A model generated the notes under the pieces. The model was not told the origin of the DNA, did no database searches, and worked only from the letters and a program-made list of their open reading frames with translations. A stretch of 64,000 nucleotides of DNA from Asticcacaulis sp. SL142 (GTDB lineage: Bacteria > Pseudomonadota > Alphaproteobacteria > Caulobacterales > Caulobacteraceae). This document shows, in pieces, positions 8,299 through 17,922 of this stretch (the stretch's first letter is position 1; each line of letters starts with the position of its first letter). Made by a program: the position numbers and the translations under genes. The stretch is from contig NZ_CP113061.1 of NCBI RefSeq assembly GCF_026625745.1, positions 1,699,501 through 1,763,500 of the forward strand, written 5' to 3'.

Positions 8299-8333
8299 TT
8301 ACCGCGACTTCTGAGGCGGCGGGGAGTTTTAGC

Positions 8334-8942
8334 GTGGGAGGGCACGGCTTGTCGCTTGCAAAAACAAGGCGAGTTTTGGGAGCAAAATCAAACGTTTCTT
8401 CCGACCTGGAGCTGGCAAAAATTGTAGCAAAAGCCCTTCGCGAAGATTTCGGAGACATGGCATCCGCAATCAAGCAAATTGGTCAGATTACAAGCGCAAA
8501 CCTCAACACCGTCACAAACTGGTATCAGGCCAAAAATGTCCCATCTTCCAGACACTTACTTGTTCTGGCGAGAACCTCTCCCGGTATATTGCGGCTCGTC
8601 CTGATGCAGATCGGTGGGGAAGATCTTTGGGATGCCTTTCAGCTCTATCCCGCCCGTAAACGAACCGTGTCCAGACGACATGATATCGGCCGCGACACTG
8701 CCAAACGCATCGAAACAGATGTCACAATAAATGTCACAATAACCGATTTAAATGAGCGCCAGAACTGGCTTATCAGCGAACTCAAACGTGGTTCTGACTG
8801 CAATGCGCAAAGCCTTGCGCACGAATGGAATGTTACCATTCGAACCGCGAGGCGGGATATCTCCCACCTTCAAAGCTATGGCCTGATTAAATTTTCCGGG
8901 GCAAAAAGGAATGGAAGATACGGCGTGTCTGAGCAAGTGTAG
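8334..8942 (+). CDS. Putative DNA-binding regulator, divergent from the recombinase
   Basis: A 202-residue protein. The C-terminal 60 residues look like a DeoR-type winged helix (LAHEWNVTIRTARRDISHLQ followed by YGLIKFSGAKRNGRYGV). The N-terminal about 90 residues are helical (KIVAKALREDFGDMASAIKQ, then TVTNWYQAKNVPSSRHLLVL) and resemble an XRE-like element. Only 35 bases separate its start from the recombinase start, so it probably regulates that operon. The start is uncertain: GTG at 8334 with GGGGAG upstream, or TTG at 8349 with GGGAGGG upstream. Confidence 0.75.
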   Translation: MGGHGLSLAKTRRVLGAKSNVSSDLELAKIVAKALREDFGDMASAIKQIGQITSANLNTVTNWYQAKNVPSSRHLLVLARTSPGILRLVLMQIGGEDLWDAFQLYPARKRTVSRRHDIGRDTAKRIETDVTINVTITDLNERQNWLISELKRGSDCNAQSLAHEWNVTIRTARRDISHLQSYGLIKFSGAKRNGRYGVSEQV

Positions 8943-9005
8943 GTATCAACGGTCACCTGAGGCGTTGCCTATTGATGAACTCGACGCGAACTTCAGAAGG
9001 CCGCA

Positions 9006-9272
9006 CTAACCGGCGTGTTTAACGTCAATAAATAGTGCCACGCCGCCAGGAACAGACTCCTGCGCTCTCTTCACACTACCGTTGGCATCGACCGCTTCAA
9101 AGATACGGCGTTCCAGCTCATTTCGGCGAGGGTCAGCGTCGATGTCCCAAAGTGCCACGACTTCTGCATCACTAAGTCCGGTCTCGAACTGAAATTCCGA
9201 TACCGCTTCAGCAGCCTTTTCTTCGTCTGTGTAGTCGTAAAGACGATCAGCAATGTCTACGGAAACGCCCAT
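9006..9272 (-). CDS. Small acidic hypothetical protein
   Basis: An 88-residue frame (MGVSVDIADRLYDYTDEEKA start) with a GAGG ribosome site about eight bases before the ATG. The protein is acidic and helical with no recognisable domain; it contains WDIDADPRRNELERRIFEAV. Codon use fits a real gene, but the length is short and nothing in the context defines a role. Confidence 0.5.
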   Translation of the reverse strand: MGVSVDIADRLYDYTDEEKAAEAVSEFQFETGLSDAEVVALWDIDADPRRNELERRIFEAVDANGSVKRAQESVPGGVALFIDVKHAG

Positions 9273-9633
9273 ATTTAAGCCTCTAACAATAATATCGCAG
9301 CCCTGCAGGTATAGGGCGGCGGCGCCACTCAGCCCGTTTAACTACCATCTGAACGTACCACAGATCCGGCAGCTAAACCAGGGCCTGACTTGGTATTTTT
9401 AATAGCATAGTGCTTAAACAAGGATAGTTATCGGCGCAGTTGAAGATCTCACCGCGAGTTGAGATCCGCCCAATATTGAGGGCCACCTGTTCCAAATCCA
9501 CCCGACGCGGAAACAAAAAACTCAAAAAGAACATAAGGGAAACATTTTTTCAGTTCAGAACCGGAAACACACTTGATATCTGGGGCGAACAACGACACCT
9601 TGTCAAAACTCTTCCCAGCGACAGCGGTGCCTA
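9273..9633. other. Promoter region of the restriction-modification cluster, no gene seen
   Basis: About 360 bases. Near 9431-9475 two imperfect direct repeats (AGTTGAAGATCTC and GAGTTGAGATC) stand out, which could be binding sites for the HTH domain of the methyltransferase downstream. No frame looks like a real protein. Confidence 0.35.
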
Positions 9634-10869
9634 ATGCAAAACCAGGACTTTTCTTCACTCAGGATTCAGGCAGGCATTACCATAGAAGCGCTCGCCGATA
9701 AGCTGGGTTATAGTCCAAGGCAGGTATATCGTTGGGAAAGAGGCGAGCAGCCGCCCCGTGAAGCCGCCCTATCGCTTCTCAGAGCCATGGTTCAGGGCTC
9801 GACGAACGTCACAGTGCTGAACAGCCGCTTTACGTTTATAGACCTGTTTGCCGGTATTGGCGGACTGCGCAGAGGCTTCGATTCGATCGGGGGCCACTGC
9901 GTTTTCACCTCGGAGTGGAACAAGTACGCTCAGCAGACCTACGCCACCAACTTTCGGGACAACCACCCGATAAATGGCGATATCACCCGGATTGGCACCG
10001 AAGACATTCCGGATCATGACGTGCTGGTGGCCGGCTTTCCATGTCAGCCGTTTTCGATTGCCGGTGTATCGAAGAAAAACTCACTCGGCCGCAGCCATGG
10101 TTTCCTTGATGAGGCTCAGGGCACGCTGTTTTTCGACGTTGCCCGTATCCTGAATGAAAAACGCCCGGCGGCTTTCATGCTGGAGAATGTGAAAAATCTC
10201 AAAAGCCATGACAAAGGACGAACCTTTGAAGTCATCATGAAGACCCTTCGTGAGGAACTAGGGTATCATGTCTGGCACAAGGTCATCGACGCAAACCATT
10301 TTGTTCCCCAGCACCGCGAACGGATAGTTATCGTCGGGTTCCGTGAAAACGTCCCCTTCAACTGGGAGGATCTGAAACTGCCGGCAAAGAGCGCGCAGCA
10401 ACTGCGCCGTATTTTGCATCCTGAAGACGGTAGTGAAGATACCGAAGAGCCTTATACCGTGGGTGCGCAGGCCAGGGTGAACGACAAGTACACGCTGACC
10501 GACAAGCTTTGGGAATATCTACAGGGATATGCCGCCAAACATAAGGCAGCGGGCAACGGTTTTGGGTTCGGGCTGGTTGGGCCTGACGATGTCGCCCGCA
10601 CGCTTTCAGCCCGTTATTACAAAGACGGCTCGGAAATACTGATCAACCGTGGCGAAGGCAAAAACCCACGGCGCCTGACGCCCCGTGAATGCGCACGTCT
10701 GATGGGGTATGGCGATGATTTCCGGATACCTGTGTCAGATACTCAAGCCTACATGCAGTTTGGCAACTCGGTAGCCGTTCCCGTCTTCTGCGAGGTCGCC
10801 CGTATCATGCAGCCCCATATCCAGATGCTGGTAAGCCAGCAGCAACAGCAGTTTAAAGAGGCGGGTTGA
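9634..10869 (+). CDS. DNA (cytosine-5)-methyltransferase with N-terminal HTH
   Basis: A 411-residue protein. Residues about 5-52 form an XRE-like HTH ([20 protein letters not shown]). The m5C methyltransferase domain follows with all main motifs in order: motif I ([15 protein letters not shown], about 68-82), motif IV with the catalytic cysteine ([10 protein letters not shown]137), motif VI (LENVKNL), motif VIII ([11 protein letters not shown]), the target recognition region, motif IX ([14 protein letters not shown]) and motif X ([10 protein letters not shown]). HTH extensions of this sort in M.SsoII- and M.EcoRII-type enzymes repress their own promoter, so autoregulation is likely. It is followed after one base by vsr and then the MvaI/BcnI-like endonuclease, and should protect the host from that enzyme. 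Confidence 0.92.
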   Translation: MQNQDFSSLRIQAGITIEALADKLGYSPRQVYRWERGEQPPREAALSLLRAMVQGSTNVTVLNSRFTFIDLFAGIGGLRRGFDSIGGHCVFTSEWNKYAQQTYATNFRDNHPINGDITRIGTEDIPDHDVLVAGFPCQPFSIAGVSKKNSLGRSHGFLDEAQGTLFFDVARILNEKRPAAFMLENVKNLKSHDKGRTFEVIMKTLREELGYHVWHKVIDANHFVPQHRERIVIVGFRENVPFNWEDLKLPAKSAQQLRRILHPEDGSEDTEEPYTVGAQARVNDKYTLTDKLWEYLQGYAAKHKAAGNGFGFGLVGPDDVARTLSARYYKDGSEILINRGEGKNPRRLTPRECARLMGYGDDFRIPVSDTQAYMQFGNSVAVPVFCEVARIMQPHIQMLVSQQQQQFKEAG

Positions 10870-10870
10870 T

Positions 10871-11332
10871 TTGGCGGACGTTCATGATGCCATAACACGC
10901 AGCCGGAACATGGCAGCGATTAAGGGCCATGACACCAAACCCGAACTCCGGATTCGCAAAGGGCTTCATCGCCTCGGATACAGATACAGGCTTCATGATA
11001 AAACCCTGCCGGGGAAACCGGATTTAGTTCTTCCTAAATACCGGGCCGCCATTTTTATCAATGGTTGCTTCTGGCACCTCCACGACTGTCACATGTTCAA
11101 ATGACCGGGCACGCGGCAGGACTTCTGGCAGGCAAAGATCGGTCGAAATGCTGAAAATGATGCCCGCAATCTCGTACAACTTGGCGCACTTGGCTGGCGT
11201 GTCGCAACGGTATGGGAATGTGCGCTTAAAGGCCGCAGAAGACTTCCCGACCAGAAAGCTATACAGCTTCTGGATGATTGGCTAAGGTCCGGAAACGATT
11301 CAATAAATATCCGGGGCTCAGATCTTGGTTGA
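10871..11332 (+). pseudogene. vsr: Very short patch repair endonuclease Vsr, interrupted by one in-frame TGA
   Basis: A TTG start at 10871 right after the methyltransferase stop gives the usual Vsr N-terminus (RSRNMAAIKGHDTKPELRIR, YRYRLHDKTLPGKPDLVLP, FINGCFWHLHDCHMFK). At 11102-11104 a TGA follows, and the same frame goes on with PGTRQDFWQAKIGRNAEND to a stop at 11330-11332, giving the normal length of about 153 residues. Vsr proteins have tryptophan at this place (CHxFxWP), so TGG changed to TGA. Vsr cuts next to T:G mismatches created by 5-methylcytosine deamination. The product is probably a 77-residue inactive fragment. Confidence 0.85.
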
Positions 11333-12647
11333 TTCACTTTCCCAGCTTTTAAGCCTCATGCTCCATCACGGAGCGACGAGGATATATGCAAAGAAACTGT
11401 CGCCAAACGACAACTCTAAAAACCAAGTGTACCTTGGCGGCGACTTTTCAGTCCTCAATATTATACCTCACAACGATATCTACACCGATAGCGAAGAGGC
11501 CGCAGGAAGTGTCCGCGACCGCGGCAAAGCGAGCCTGAATTTCTTCTGGGTGGATCAGGATGGAAAGCACCCTGCCCCCGAGGCTCAACTTATCCTGTAT
11601 CCTAAATATCCGGAAGTCCGGATGTCGGGCTTATTGAAGCGCTGTAAGCAGGCGCCAAGTGAAATCATGCGCGTCCGCGACCCTGGCCGTGTTCTATTCA
11701 TTGGCGTGACAGCCCGGCGGGAAGTTCTTGGCTTTGCCGTCAAGGCCGACAGCCCAGTAGCCGTGGAACTCAACAGCCGCCAGTGGGAAAGCCTTGGTGT
11801 CTTTCTGGAACTGCCAGCAAGCGCGGACGTTACACAAAATCCAAAATCGATATTGCTGGCGGAGCTTCGACGGATACACGCGCTCAAATGGATTGCATCG
11901 CAGAAATTAAGCAGAGACGGCAGAAAGCTGCCCTACGCGGCCAGGAATGCCGGCGGCTATACCCTCGAAGCTGAACTTGGCATATCGCCTAACGGTTACT
12001 CGGAACCTGATTTCATGGGGTGGGAAATCAAACAATACAGTGTCACCGATTTCCAGACTTATCGCGCCAAGACCCCCGTGACACTTATGACGCCTGAGCC
12101 AAATGGGGGAACCTACAAAGACGAAGGTGTGGCAGAATTTCTGCGCCGGTTTGGATATGCCGACAAGAGCGGCAAGGCTGACCGGTTTAATTTCGGCGGC
12201 ATTTATACCTGCGACAAAGACTTCCATGCTGACACTGGCCTAAAAATGACCCTCGACGGTTACGACGTCCAGACTGGCAAAATTACAGACATGGAAGGAA
12301 GCATCAACCTCATGTCACGCACCGACGAAATGGCGGCGTCCTGGAGTTTCAAAGGCATAATGCAACACTGGAATCGAAAGCACGCCCAAGCCGCCTACCT
12401 TCCTTGCCTGTTTCACGAACCTCCACCAGAATATGCTTATGGGGCGAAGGTGTTGCTCTGCGAACAAACGGACTTTATATTGTTTATAAAGGCACTGGCT
12501 TCCGGCAAGATCTATTACGACCCTGCCGTAAAGATAGAAAACGCATCGTCATTGCACCCAGCAATCAAGCGACGTAGCCAATTTCGCATAAAGCACGCTC
12601 AAATCGTTGACGTTTATCACCAAAATGAAGAGGTTTTGCTAAGTTAG
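11325..12647 (+). CDS. Type II restriction endonuclease, MvaI/BcnI family
   Basis: A 440-residue protein read from TTG at 11325, overlapping the end of vsr by 8 bases. The nuclease core matches MvaI/BcnI enzymes: GYTLEAELGISPNGYSEPDF leads to the PD-(D/E)xK-type centre D229, E234, K236 (EPDFMGWEIKQY). MvaI cuts CCWGG and BcnI CCSGG; a CCNGG-like target is therefore likely here, which fits the m5C methyltransferase and vsr next to it. The N-terminal 170 residues are an extension beyond the catalytic domain and may contact DNA. The three genes form one rightward operon. Confidence 0.85.
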   Translation: MVDSLSQLLSLMLHHGATRIYAKKLSPNDNSKNQVYLGGDFSVLNIIPHNDIYTDSEEAAGSVRDRGKASLNFFWVDQDGKHPAPEAQLILYPKYPEVRMSGLLKRCKQAPSEIMRVRDPGRVLFIGVTARREVLGFAVKADSPVAVELNSRQWESLGVFLELPASADVTQNPKSILLAELRRIHALKWIASQKLSRDGRKLPYAARNAGGYTLEAELGISPNGYSEPDFMGWEIKQYSVTDFQTYRAKTPVTLMTPEPNGGTYKDEGVAEFLRRFGYADKSGKADRFNFGGIYTCDKDFHADTGLKMTLDGYDVQTGKITDMEGSINLMSRTDEMAASWSFKGIMQHWNRKHAQAAYLPCLFHEPPPEYAYGAKVLLCEQTDFILFIKALASGKIYYDPAVKIENASSLHPAIKRRSQFRIKHAQIVDVYHQNEEVLLS

Positions 12648-12686
12648 ACAGTGTGTAGCTGTTCGCAATTATGGGCCGTATTCACA

Positions 12687-13442
12687 CTAGGTAGAGTCAG
12701 CAGTCAGACTTGCAATTCGATTGGCAAGGGCGGCTCTTTGAACTAGCCTGTTTACGCCAAAGTGAAGTTCACGATGACAGTGCGGACACAATGCAGCAGC
12801 GTTCTTTAATGTGTCATCACCTCCTTCTCCGAGCGGCGTAACATGATGAACTTCCAAGTAAGGCCTGCCGTCACTGCGTACAAATAGCTCGCGTGAACAT
12901 CCGGGCGCCTCGCACTTATTCTCCGATCTAACAAGTGCGGCGGCAACAACGAATGGATTGCGAACGAACTCAGTGCGCTGCGTCATTCTAGTGGGGGCGG
13001 GACCAATCGCAGCTTGCGCGCGTTTGAAAAGAGCACCTCTGCTTACCCCCTTAGCCAATGCTTTTACGAATTCGGCATTGGTTGCAGCCTTTGATAAGGC
13101 TTTAACGGCGAATAGCTGTGATCCGATATTTCCGATAACCACCTCATCCCCAACGTTGAGCCAAGCACTTATGATTTCATGACCCATCCGAGGTTCCGGG
13201 GTGCGCCCGGCACCAGTTCGCTCCGAATAATAGTATGACGCCTTAACTGCGTCTCGTGCTTCGTCAAGCAACACGGTGATGGAGAACTCTTCTCTCGGCC
13301 GCGCTGCCGACGGCGAAAGACCCGCTGCGTGGATGGCTGCCTTCTGGCCTAGGTTCGGGAGGTAGGCTCCTTTACTTTTGTCGGTAGGTGAAACTGTTTT
13401 AACAGCGCAATTATCGAAAACATCGTCCCATTTAATATTCAC
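12687..13442 (-). CDS. HNH endonuclease
   Basis: A 251-residue protein. The C-terminal HNH domain (about 170-235) has CEAPGCSRELF, YLEVHHVTPLGEGGDDTLKN and CPHCHRELHFG, giving the paired CxxC zinc sites and the His-His-Asn core of McrA-like nucleases. The N-terminal 160 residues form an unknown domain (SITVLLDEARDAVKASYYYS; GDEVVIGNIGSQLFAVKA). It points leftward, converging with the restriction gene, and is probably a separate defence nuclease that may recognise modified DNA (inference). Confidence 0.85.
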   Translation of the reverse strand: MNIKWDDVFDNCAVKTVSPTDKSKGAYLPNLGQKAAIHAAGLSPSAARPREEFSITVLLDEARDAVKASYYYSERTGAGRTPEPRMGHEIISAWLNVGDEVVIGNIGSQLFAVKALSKAATNAEFVKALAKGVSRGALFKRAQAAIGPAPTRMTQRTEFVRNPFVVAAALVRSENKCEAPGCSRELFVRSDGRPYLEVHHVTPLGEGGDDTLKNAAALCPHCHRELHFGVNRLVQRAALANRIASLTADST

Positions 13443-13629
13443 GCCGTCTCCGCAATTTAAAGTGCTTCAGAAATAGGGAGCGCAGCGGAAGTGGCGTTGC
13501 CCCGAAGACTTTGTACCGCCGATAGATGGAAAATATCTTACCTAATTGCCGAAGCTGGGCAGACAGAAACATTAGCCGACTCAGTGATGAAACCGTAAAG
13601 ACGTGACTCCGCCGTAGCGGGGCCGAACT

Positions 13630-13935
13630 TTAACGGGCTCTCCCGCTAACACAGCTCTGAAACGAAAACCGGTCTCTTGAGCCATCTGTTCTGACTAAAT
13701 TAAAGCACTGGGTGTTGTATTCCGCAGCCTCAACACCAAAGTGCTCAATGCCCGCCCCAAGCTTTAAACTGTATTCTGGATGGCGCTTAAGCAGCTCCGC
13801 CAGCTCTATGGCATCAGAATCATCTACGCGATCGCCCGGCTTGTATTTCCGGAGCATAGACCGAAAATGCGCAATCGCGTCGCCTTGCTTTTCAAAGCTT
13901 ATTACACCTAAATCAATAGGGTTGGTCCGTCCCAT
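13630..13935 (-). CDS. DCL family protein (DUF3223)
   Basis: A 101-residue protein that fits the DUF3223/DCL family over its whole length (FEKQGDAIAHFRSMLRKYKP, LLKRHPEYSLKLGAGIEHF, NTQCFNLVRTDGSRDRFSF). The ATG at 13935 has AAGGAAG six bases upstream. The family is named after a plant plastid rRNA-processing protein; bacterial members have no defined function but are common beside restriction and HNH genes. It is divergent from hamA with 100 bases between them. Confidence 0.85.
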   Translation of the reverse strand: MGRTNPIDLGVISFEKQGDAIAHFRSMLRKYKPGDRVDDSDAIELAELLKRHPEYSLKLGAGIEHFGVEAAEYNTQCFNLVRTDGSRDRFSFQSCVSGRAR

Positions 13936-14035
13936 TTCGCTTCCTTCGCATAGCTCTTCCCTTTTTTATATTTTCTACTTATATTTACATTGTTGATCGA
14001 CACAATCAGAAAAATAACTGTTTAAGCAGGCGAAA

Positions 14036-15031
14036 TTGGCGAACGAACCAAATGCAGAGACTGATAAATTCGACCTGAATGAATTGATATCAGCCATGTC
14101 CCGTAGGGACTACGCTAAGCTTTCGCCCCGGATTCGATGTTTGGACCATTCCGTGACAACTGAATGTAAGGGGGTGACGCTAAGACTTAATTTCCCGTCT
14201 TTTCGCCAAGGCGCTGCTACGATCCATGATCTGGTAGAGACCATTTACCTCTTCTTGCCCCAGTTTTGCCTGCCGAGATCAACCCTTGAAGAAGTTCGAG
14301 CACAATACGGGAAAATTAGTGCAGAAGACTATGAGCTTAAATGGTCACAACTATCTGAGTCGGCGAGAGATTTATTTAAGCGTGCTAATATCAAAACCAA
14401 CCGAAACGGGGAAGCAGGAGAACTTTTACTGCACCTGTTAACCGACTGGATATTGGGTGCGCCACAACTAATTGCAAAAATGTCTCTGAAGACGAATACA
14501 GAGATGCCAGTACACGGAGCCGACGGCGTCCATGTGAAGTACTGTCACGATACATCACAGCTTATGCTGTATTGGGGCGAGTCAAAGCTATATAAAGATG
14601 TTGGCTCAGCATTAACGGCTGCTATTACTTCGATCACTGAGTCCTTGCAGCCAGAAAAACTAAAATACGAGTTGGAGCTGGTACAACGCAACATCTCATT
14701 TTCTGGCCTTGATGACATCGGTAGAGCCGCTGTCCTAAGTTACCTCGACCCGTTCGACGAAGCTTCAAACCAGCGAAACAATATTATTACCTGCCTAATT
14801 GGGTTCGACTTTGACGGCTTTAAAAAAATATCGGCCGCTGATGGCAATGACGCCGAAGCTAAATTTACAAGCTTGGCAAAAGACGAATTGTCAAAATTGG
14901 CGCCAAAACTTGCTGACGCAGTCAACACGGCTGGGTTAGCGGCTCAACCAATAGAATTGTTTTTATTTCCGGTGCCGTCAGTCGCTGAGTTTCGGGACTT
15001 TTTTCAGAGTAAAATTGGGTGGCCCCCATGA
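14036..15031 (+). CDS. hamA: Hachiman defence protein HamA (DUF1837 nuclease)
   Basis: A 331-residue protein read from TTG at 14036 (AGG six bases upstream; no better ATG). The C-terminal DUF1837 domain has the HamA signature NGEAGELLLHLLTDWILG, KMSLKTNTEMPVHGADGVHV and LYWGESKLYKD. D163, E182 and K184 make a PD-(D/E)xK-like nuclease centre. HamA pairs with the helicase HamB, whose gene overlaps in an ATGA. HamAB protects against phages; published work describes HamB as sensing damaged or unusual DNA and releasing HamA to degrade DNA in the cell. All key residues are present, so the system appears intact. Confidence 0.9.
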   Translation: MANEPNAETDKFDLNELISAMSRRDYAKLSPRIRCLDHSVTTECKGVTLRLNFPSFRQGAATIHDLVETIYLFLPQFCLPRSTLEEVRAQYGKISAEDYELKWSQLSESARDLFKRANIKTNRNGEAGELLLHLLTDWILGAPQLIAKMSLKTNTEMPVHGADGVHVKYCHDTSQLMLYWGESKLYKDVGSALTAAITSITESLQPEKLKYELELVQRNISFSGLDDIGRAAVLSYLDPFDEASNQRNNIITCLIGFDFDGFKKISAADGNDAEAKFTSLAKDELSKLAPKLADAVNTAGLAAQPIELFLFPVPSVAEFRDFFQSKIGWPP

Positions 15032-17559
15032 TCCAGGAACTCTCCAACAAGGTCTGGCAAAATCCGGCCTTCCATTCAGCCTTGCGTCAAATCGAACATA
15101 CCTGGCTGAAACGTGAGCTTGGGTCGCCAGTTGAGATTGACGAAAAATCGGCGCACGTTCAAAAGCTCATTGGCGCAGCGGCGATACTGGCCTGCTCTGA
15201 AGATCAACAGCACAGAAGAGCAGCATTTCGGGCGGCCACTTGGGTATATGAGCTGTTTGGCTCGAACCACCTCCCTCTGGACCAAGCTCTTCGCGTAGTT
15301 TTAGCCCGCCTAGGGAATTACCCTTCGATCGGCACAAGAACTGACGTAAAAGTCGCGGATGCCCATCTCCCACTAAGTTTGCTCACGGAAGAAATTCGTC
15401 AAACTGATCTATCAAAACTCGTGATAGGTGGTGAAGTATTTCATCTGACTGAATTTCAGAACCAGCTGTGGACGAGCCTGAAGGCCAAAAAAAGAGTGGC
15501 TTTGGCGGCGCCCACTTCCGCTGGTAAATCATTTGTACTTCAGCGGTACATCTCGGCACTTTTTACAGATCCCAGCCCTCAGATTGTTATTTATATCGTC
15601 CCGACGCGCGCATTGATTGCTCAAGTCGCTAACGACCTTGGCGAACACCTAAAAAAGCTTGGGTCCGATATGCCAGAAATTGTAACAGTGCCAGGCGATC
15701 CTGAAACTAAACTTCCATTCCGCGCTATCTACGTAATGACGCAGGAGCGAGTTCAACTTTCATTGAGCACGTTTCCTGATTTCAGCGCCGGCGTTGTGAT
15801 CGTTGATGAGGCTCATTCTATCGCGGACGACTCTCGCGGCGTTTTATTACAATGGGTGATAGACGACCTGCTCACCAGATCCCCTAGCCTTCAAATATTA
15901 TTTGCAAGCCCGGCGATCAAAAACCTTGAACTTTTCGGACGGCTATTTGGCCTTGCTGACGTCTTAGAATTTAGATCAGTTGAGCCAACTGTTGCCCAAA
16001 ATTTCCTGATTGTGAAAGTAGAAGCTGCGACTAAAGGAAAAATCAGCGTTCACACGGTTGGCGACGGCACGGCGCCAATTGCTGAAGTGTTGCGCCTTGA
16101 GCTTGATCGTACACTCGCAAGCCGAGTTGACAAGTTAGTCCATATTTCTGCGATTTTAGGCGCTGGGCAGTCAAATATTGTCTACGCGAATGGCGCCGCG
16201 GATGCAGAAAAGATCGCGGTTCAACTCGCCGACCTTTTCTCCGAAGTGGAAAGCAACTCCGTACATATTGATCTTTCAGATTTAGCGAAAGAGGCAGTGC
16301 ATCCTAATTACGTCCTCGCCGAATGTGTGAAGCACGGGGTCGCTTTCCACTATGCCAATATGCCAACGCAATTACGCTTGGCAGTAGAGGCCGCAGTCGT
16401 GAGTGGCGACATAAATTATCTTGTCTGCACGAGCACACTTCTACAGGGCGTGAACCTGCCCGCGAGGAATATTTTTATGTGTACCCCGGAGAAGGGCAAG
16501 ACACATCCTCTTGAATCAACTGATTTCTGGAACTTAGCCGGTCGCGCAGGGCGTCTAAGACGGGAATTTCAAGGCAATATTTTTCTTATTGATTATGACG
16601 TCTGGAAGAAAAAGCCTTTGGACGGACCTAAAGACGCCGTCATCATGCCGGCAATCGAAAAAAGCATCAAGTTCGATTCAGCTCAGCTTTTTACCGTCAT
16701 ATCTGACGACGTCAAAATGCGCGGCTCAGACCGGGCCGGTTTGGAAACAGCATTTGTAAGGCTCTATTCTGACTTGAAACGTGGCGACCTTCAAACGACC
16801 CTAAATCGCATAGGAATTTTGGAAGGTGGTGCCGAAGCCATCGCCTTGACTAGCGCGCTTGGCGATGCGGATTTGCGAGTCACCTTGCCAGCGGAAATTG
16901 TGAGACGTACCCCGAATATTTCGGCCCATAAACAGCAAAGAATGTTTGAATACTTGCGAGCTAAGATCGAACTTGGCGAAGATGCGGCCAAGACTCTGAT
17001 ACCTCGGCATCCCAGAGAAAGTGAAGCGTATGATTCCTACGCGGCCATTTTGGCGATTTGCTACGATATTGTCCTTGGGCTAGATACGTCAAAAAATCTG
17101 CACAGGTTTCATGCGTTAATTGCGCTGAGATGGATGCGCGGCATGCCGCTTCCCCAGATTATTGACGGTCAGATTGCCAGAGAGACAAAAAAGATTGTTC
17201 AAACAGTGATACGTGATAGCCTAACGCTCGTTGAAACAGCAATCCGTTTTCAAGCTGTAAGATTGTTTGGCTGTTACAACGCCCTACTAGTATACGCTTT
17301 GGATTCAGCAGGTTTGGTATCTTTAGCCTCAAGTATTCCTTCACTACCTCTGTATCTTGAGGTAGGCGCCTCTGACCGAACTATGATCAGCTTTATCTCT
17401 CTGGGACTATCACGAGTCACAGCTATGAAACTGAACGATCTGTCCGCACGCAAGGACCTAGACGCACAAGCCGCGCTTCAATGGCTACGGTCTAGGCCGC
17501 CGAATTCACTAGGACTTTCTCCTCTGCTGTTATCCGAAGTTAGTTCCATAATTGCCTAA
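15028..17559 (+). CDS. hamB: Hachiman defence helicase HamB
   Basis: An 843-residue superfamily 2 helicase. I chose the ATG at 15028, which overlaps the hamA stop; a GTG nine bases upstream is also in frame. Walker A is AAPTSAGKSFVL (about 161-172), motif II is VVIVDEAHSIAD, motif Ia is IVPTRALIAQVANDL, motif V is CTSTLLQGVNLPARN and motif VI is NLAGRAGRLRREF. The C-terminal 350 residues are helical and specific to the family. It is co-translated with hamA and forms the DNA-sensing partner of the nuclease. Confidence 0.92.
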   Translation: MIQELSNKVWQNPAFHSALRQIEHTWLKRELGSPVEIDEKSAHVQKLIGAAAILACSEDQQHRRAAFRAATWVYELFGSNHLPLDQALRVVLARLGNYPSIGTRTDVKVADAHLPLSLLTEEIRQTDLSKLVIGGEVFHLTEFQNQLWTSLKAKKRVALAAPTSAGKSFVLQRYISALFTDPSPQIVIYIVPTRALIAQVANDLGEHLKKLGSDMPEIVTVPGDPETKLPFRAIYVMTQERVQLSLSTFPDFSAGVVIVDEAHSIADDSRGVLLQWVIDDLLTRSPSLQILFASPAIKNLELFGRLFGLADVLEFRSVEPTVAQNFLIVKVEAATKGKISVHTVGDGTAPIAEVLRLELDRTLASRVDKLVHISAILGAGQSNIVYANGAADAEKIAVQLADLFSEVESNSVHIDLSDLAKEAVHPNYVLAECVKHGVAFHYANMPTQLRLAVEAAVVSGDINYLVCTSTLLQGVNLPARNIFMCTPEKGKTHPLESTDFWNLAGRAGRLRREFQGNIFLIDYDVWKKKPLDGPKDAVIMPAIEKSIKFDSAQLFTVISDDVKMRGSDRAGLETAFVRLYSDLKRGDLQTTLNRIGILEGGAEAIALTSALGDADLRVTLPAEIVRRTPNISAHKQQRMFEYLRAKIELGEDAAKTLIPRHPRESEAYDSYAAILAICYDIVLGLDTSKNLHRFHALIALRWMRGMPLPQIIDGQIARETKKIVQTVIRDSLTLVETAIRFQAVRLFGCYNALLVYALDSAGLVSLASSIPSLPLYLEVGASDRTMISFISLGLSRVTAMKLNDLSARKDLDAQAALQWLRSRPPNSLGLSPLLLSEVSSIIA

Positions 17560-17922
17560 ATTGCGGACTCGTTCGCTATTTCATTGACTCGGTTCTGTTT
17601 CTCTTTTGGCAATTCGTGGTGCCCCCCCTTGTACTGATCCGATATTGAGGCAAGCATCGAGATTTAGAATCCATAAAATACAAAACGCTCAACTCTTCGA
17701 TCCAGTGACATCGCAGATGGCGAATGTCTACCTAGGGCCGGTGTATGATTCATGGCAGCCCTCCGGTAGACAACTTTTTCCTGAAATCAACACTGAGCGA
17801 GGCAGCCGCCTTTATTGCGGCTTGGTGCACAAATTTCATTCCGGCGATCTAAGCGTAGATCAATCGGGCCGTGGTCTAATTTCAAGTGCGTTTATTTTAC
17901 ACCGGCAACTTAGCAGACGCTG
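17560..17922. other. Region after hamB, no convincing gene
   Basis: About 360 bases between hamB and a converging gene. A 113-codon open frame at 17606-17947 has no family resemblance, no ribosome site and odd composition, so I do not call it. No clear terminator hairpin with a T-run. Confidence 0.35.

Noticed and set aside
11102-11104. TGA in vsr read as selenocysteine or tryptophan
   Set aside because: No SECIS-like hairpin stands out and the other genes use TGA as a normal stop (for example the overlapping ATGA pairs), so a nonsense mutation is the simple reading.
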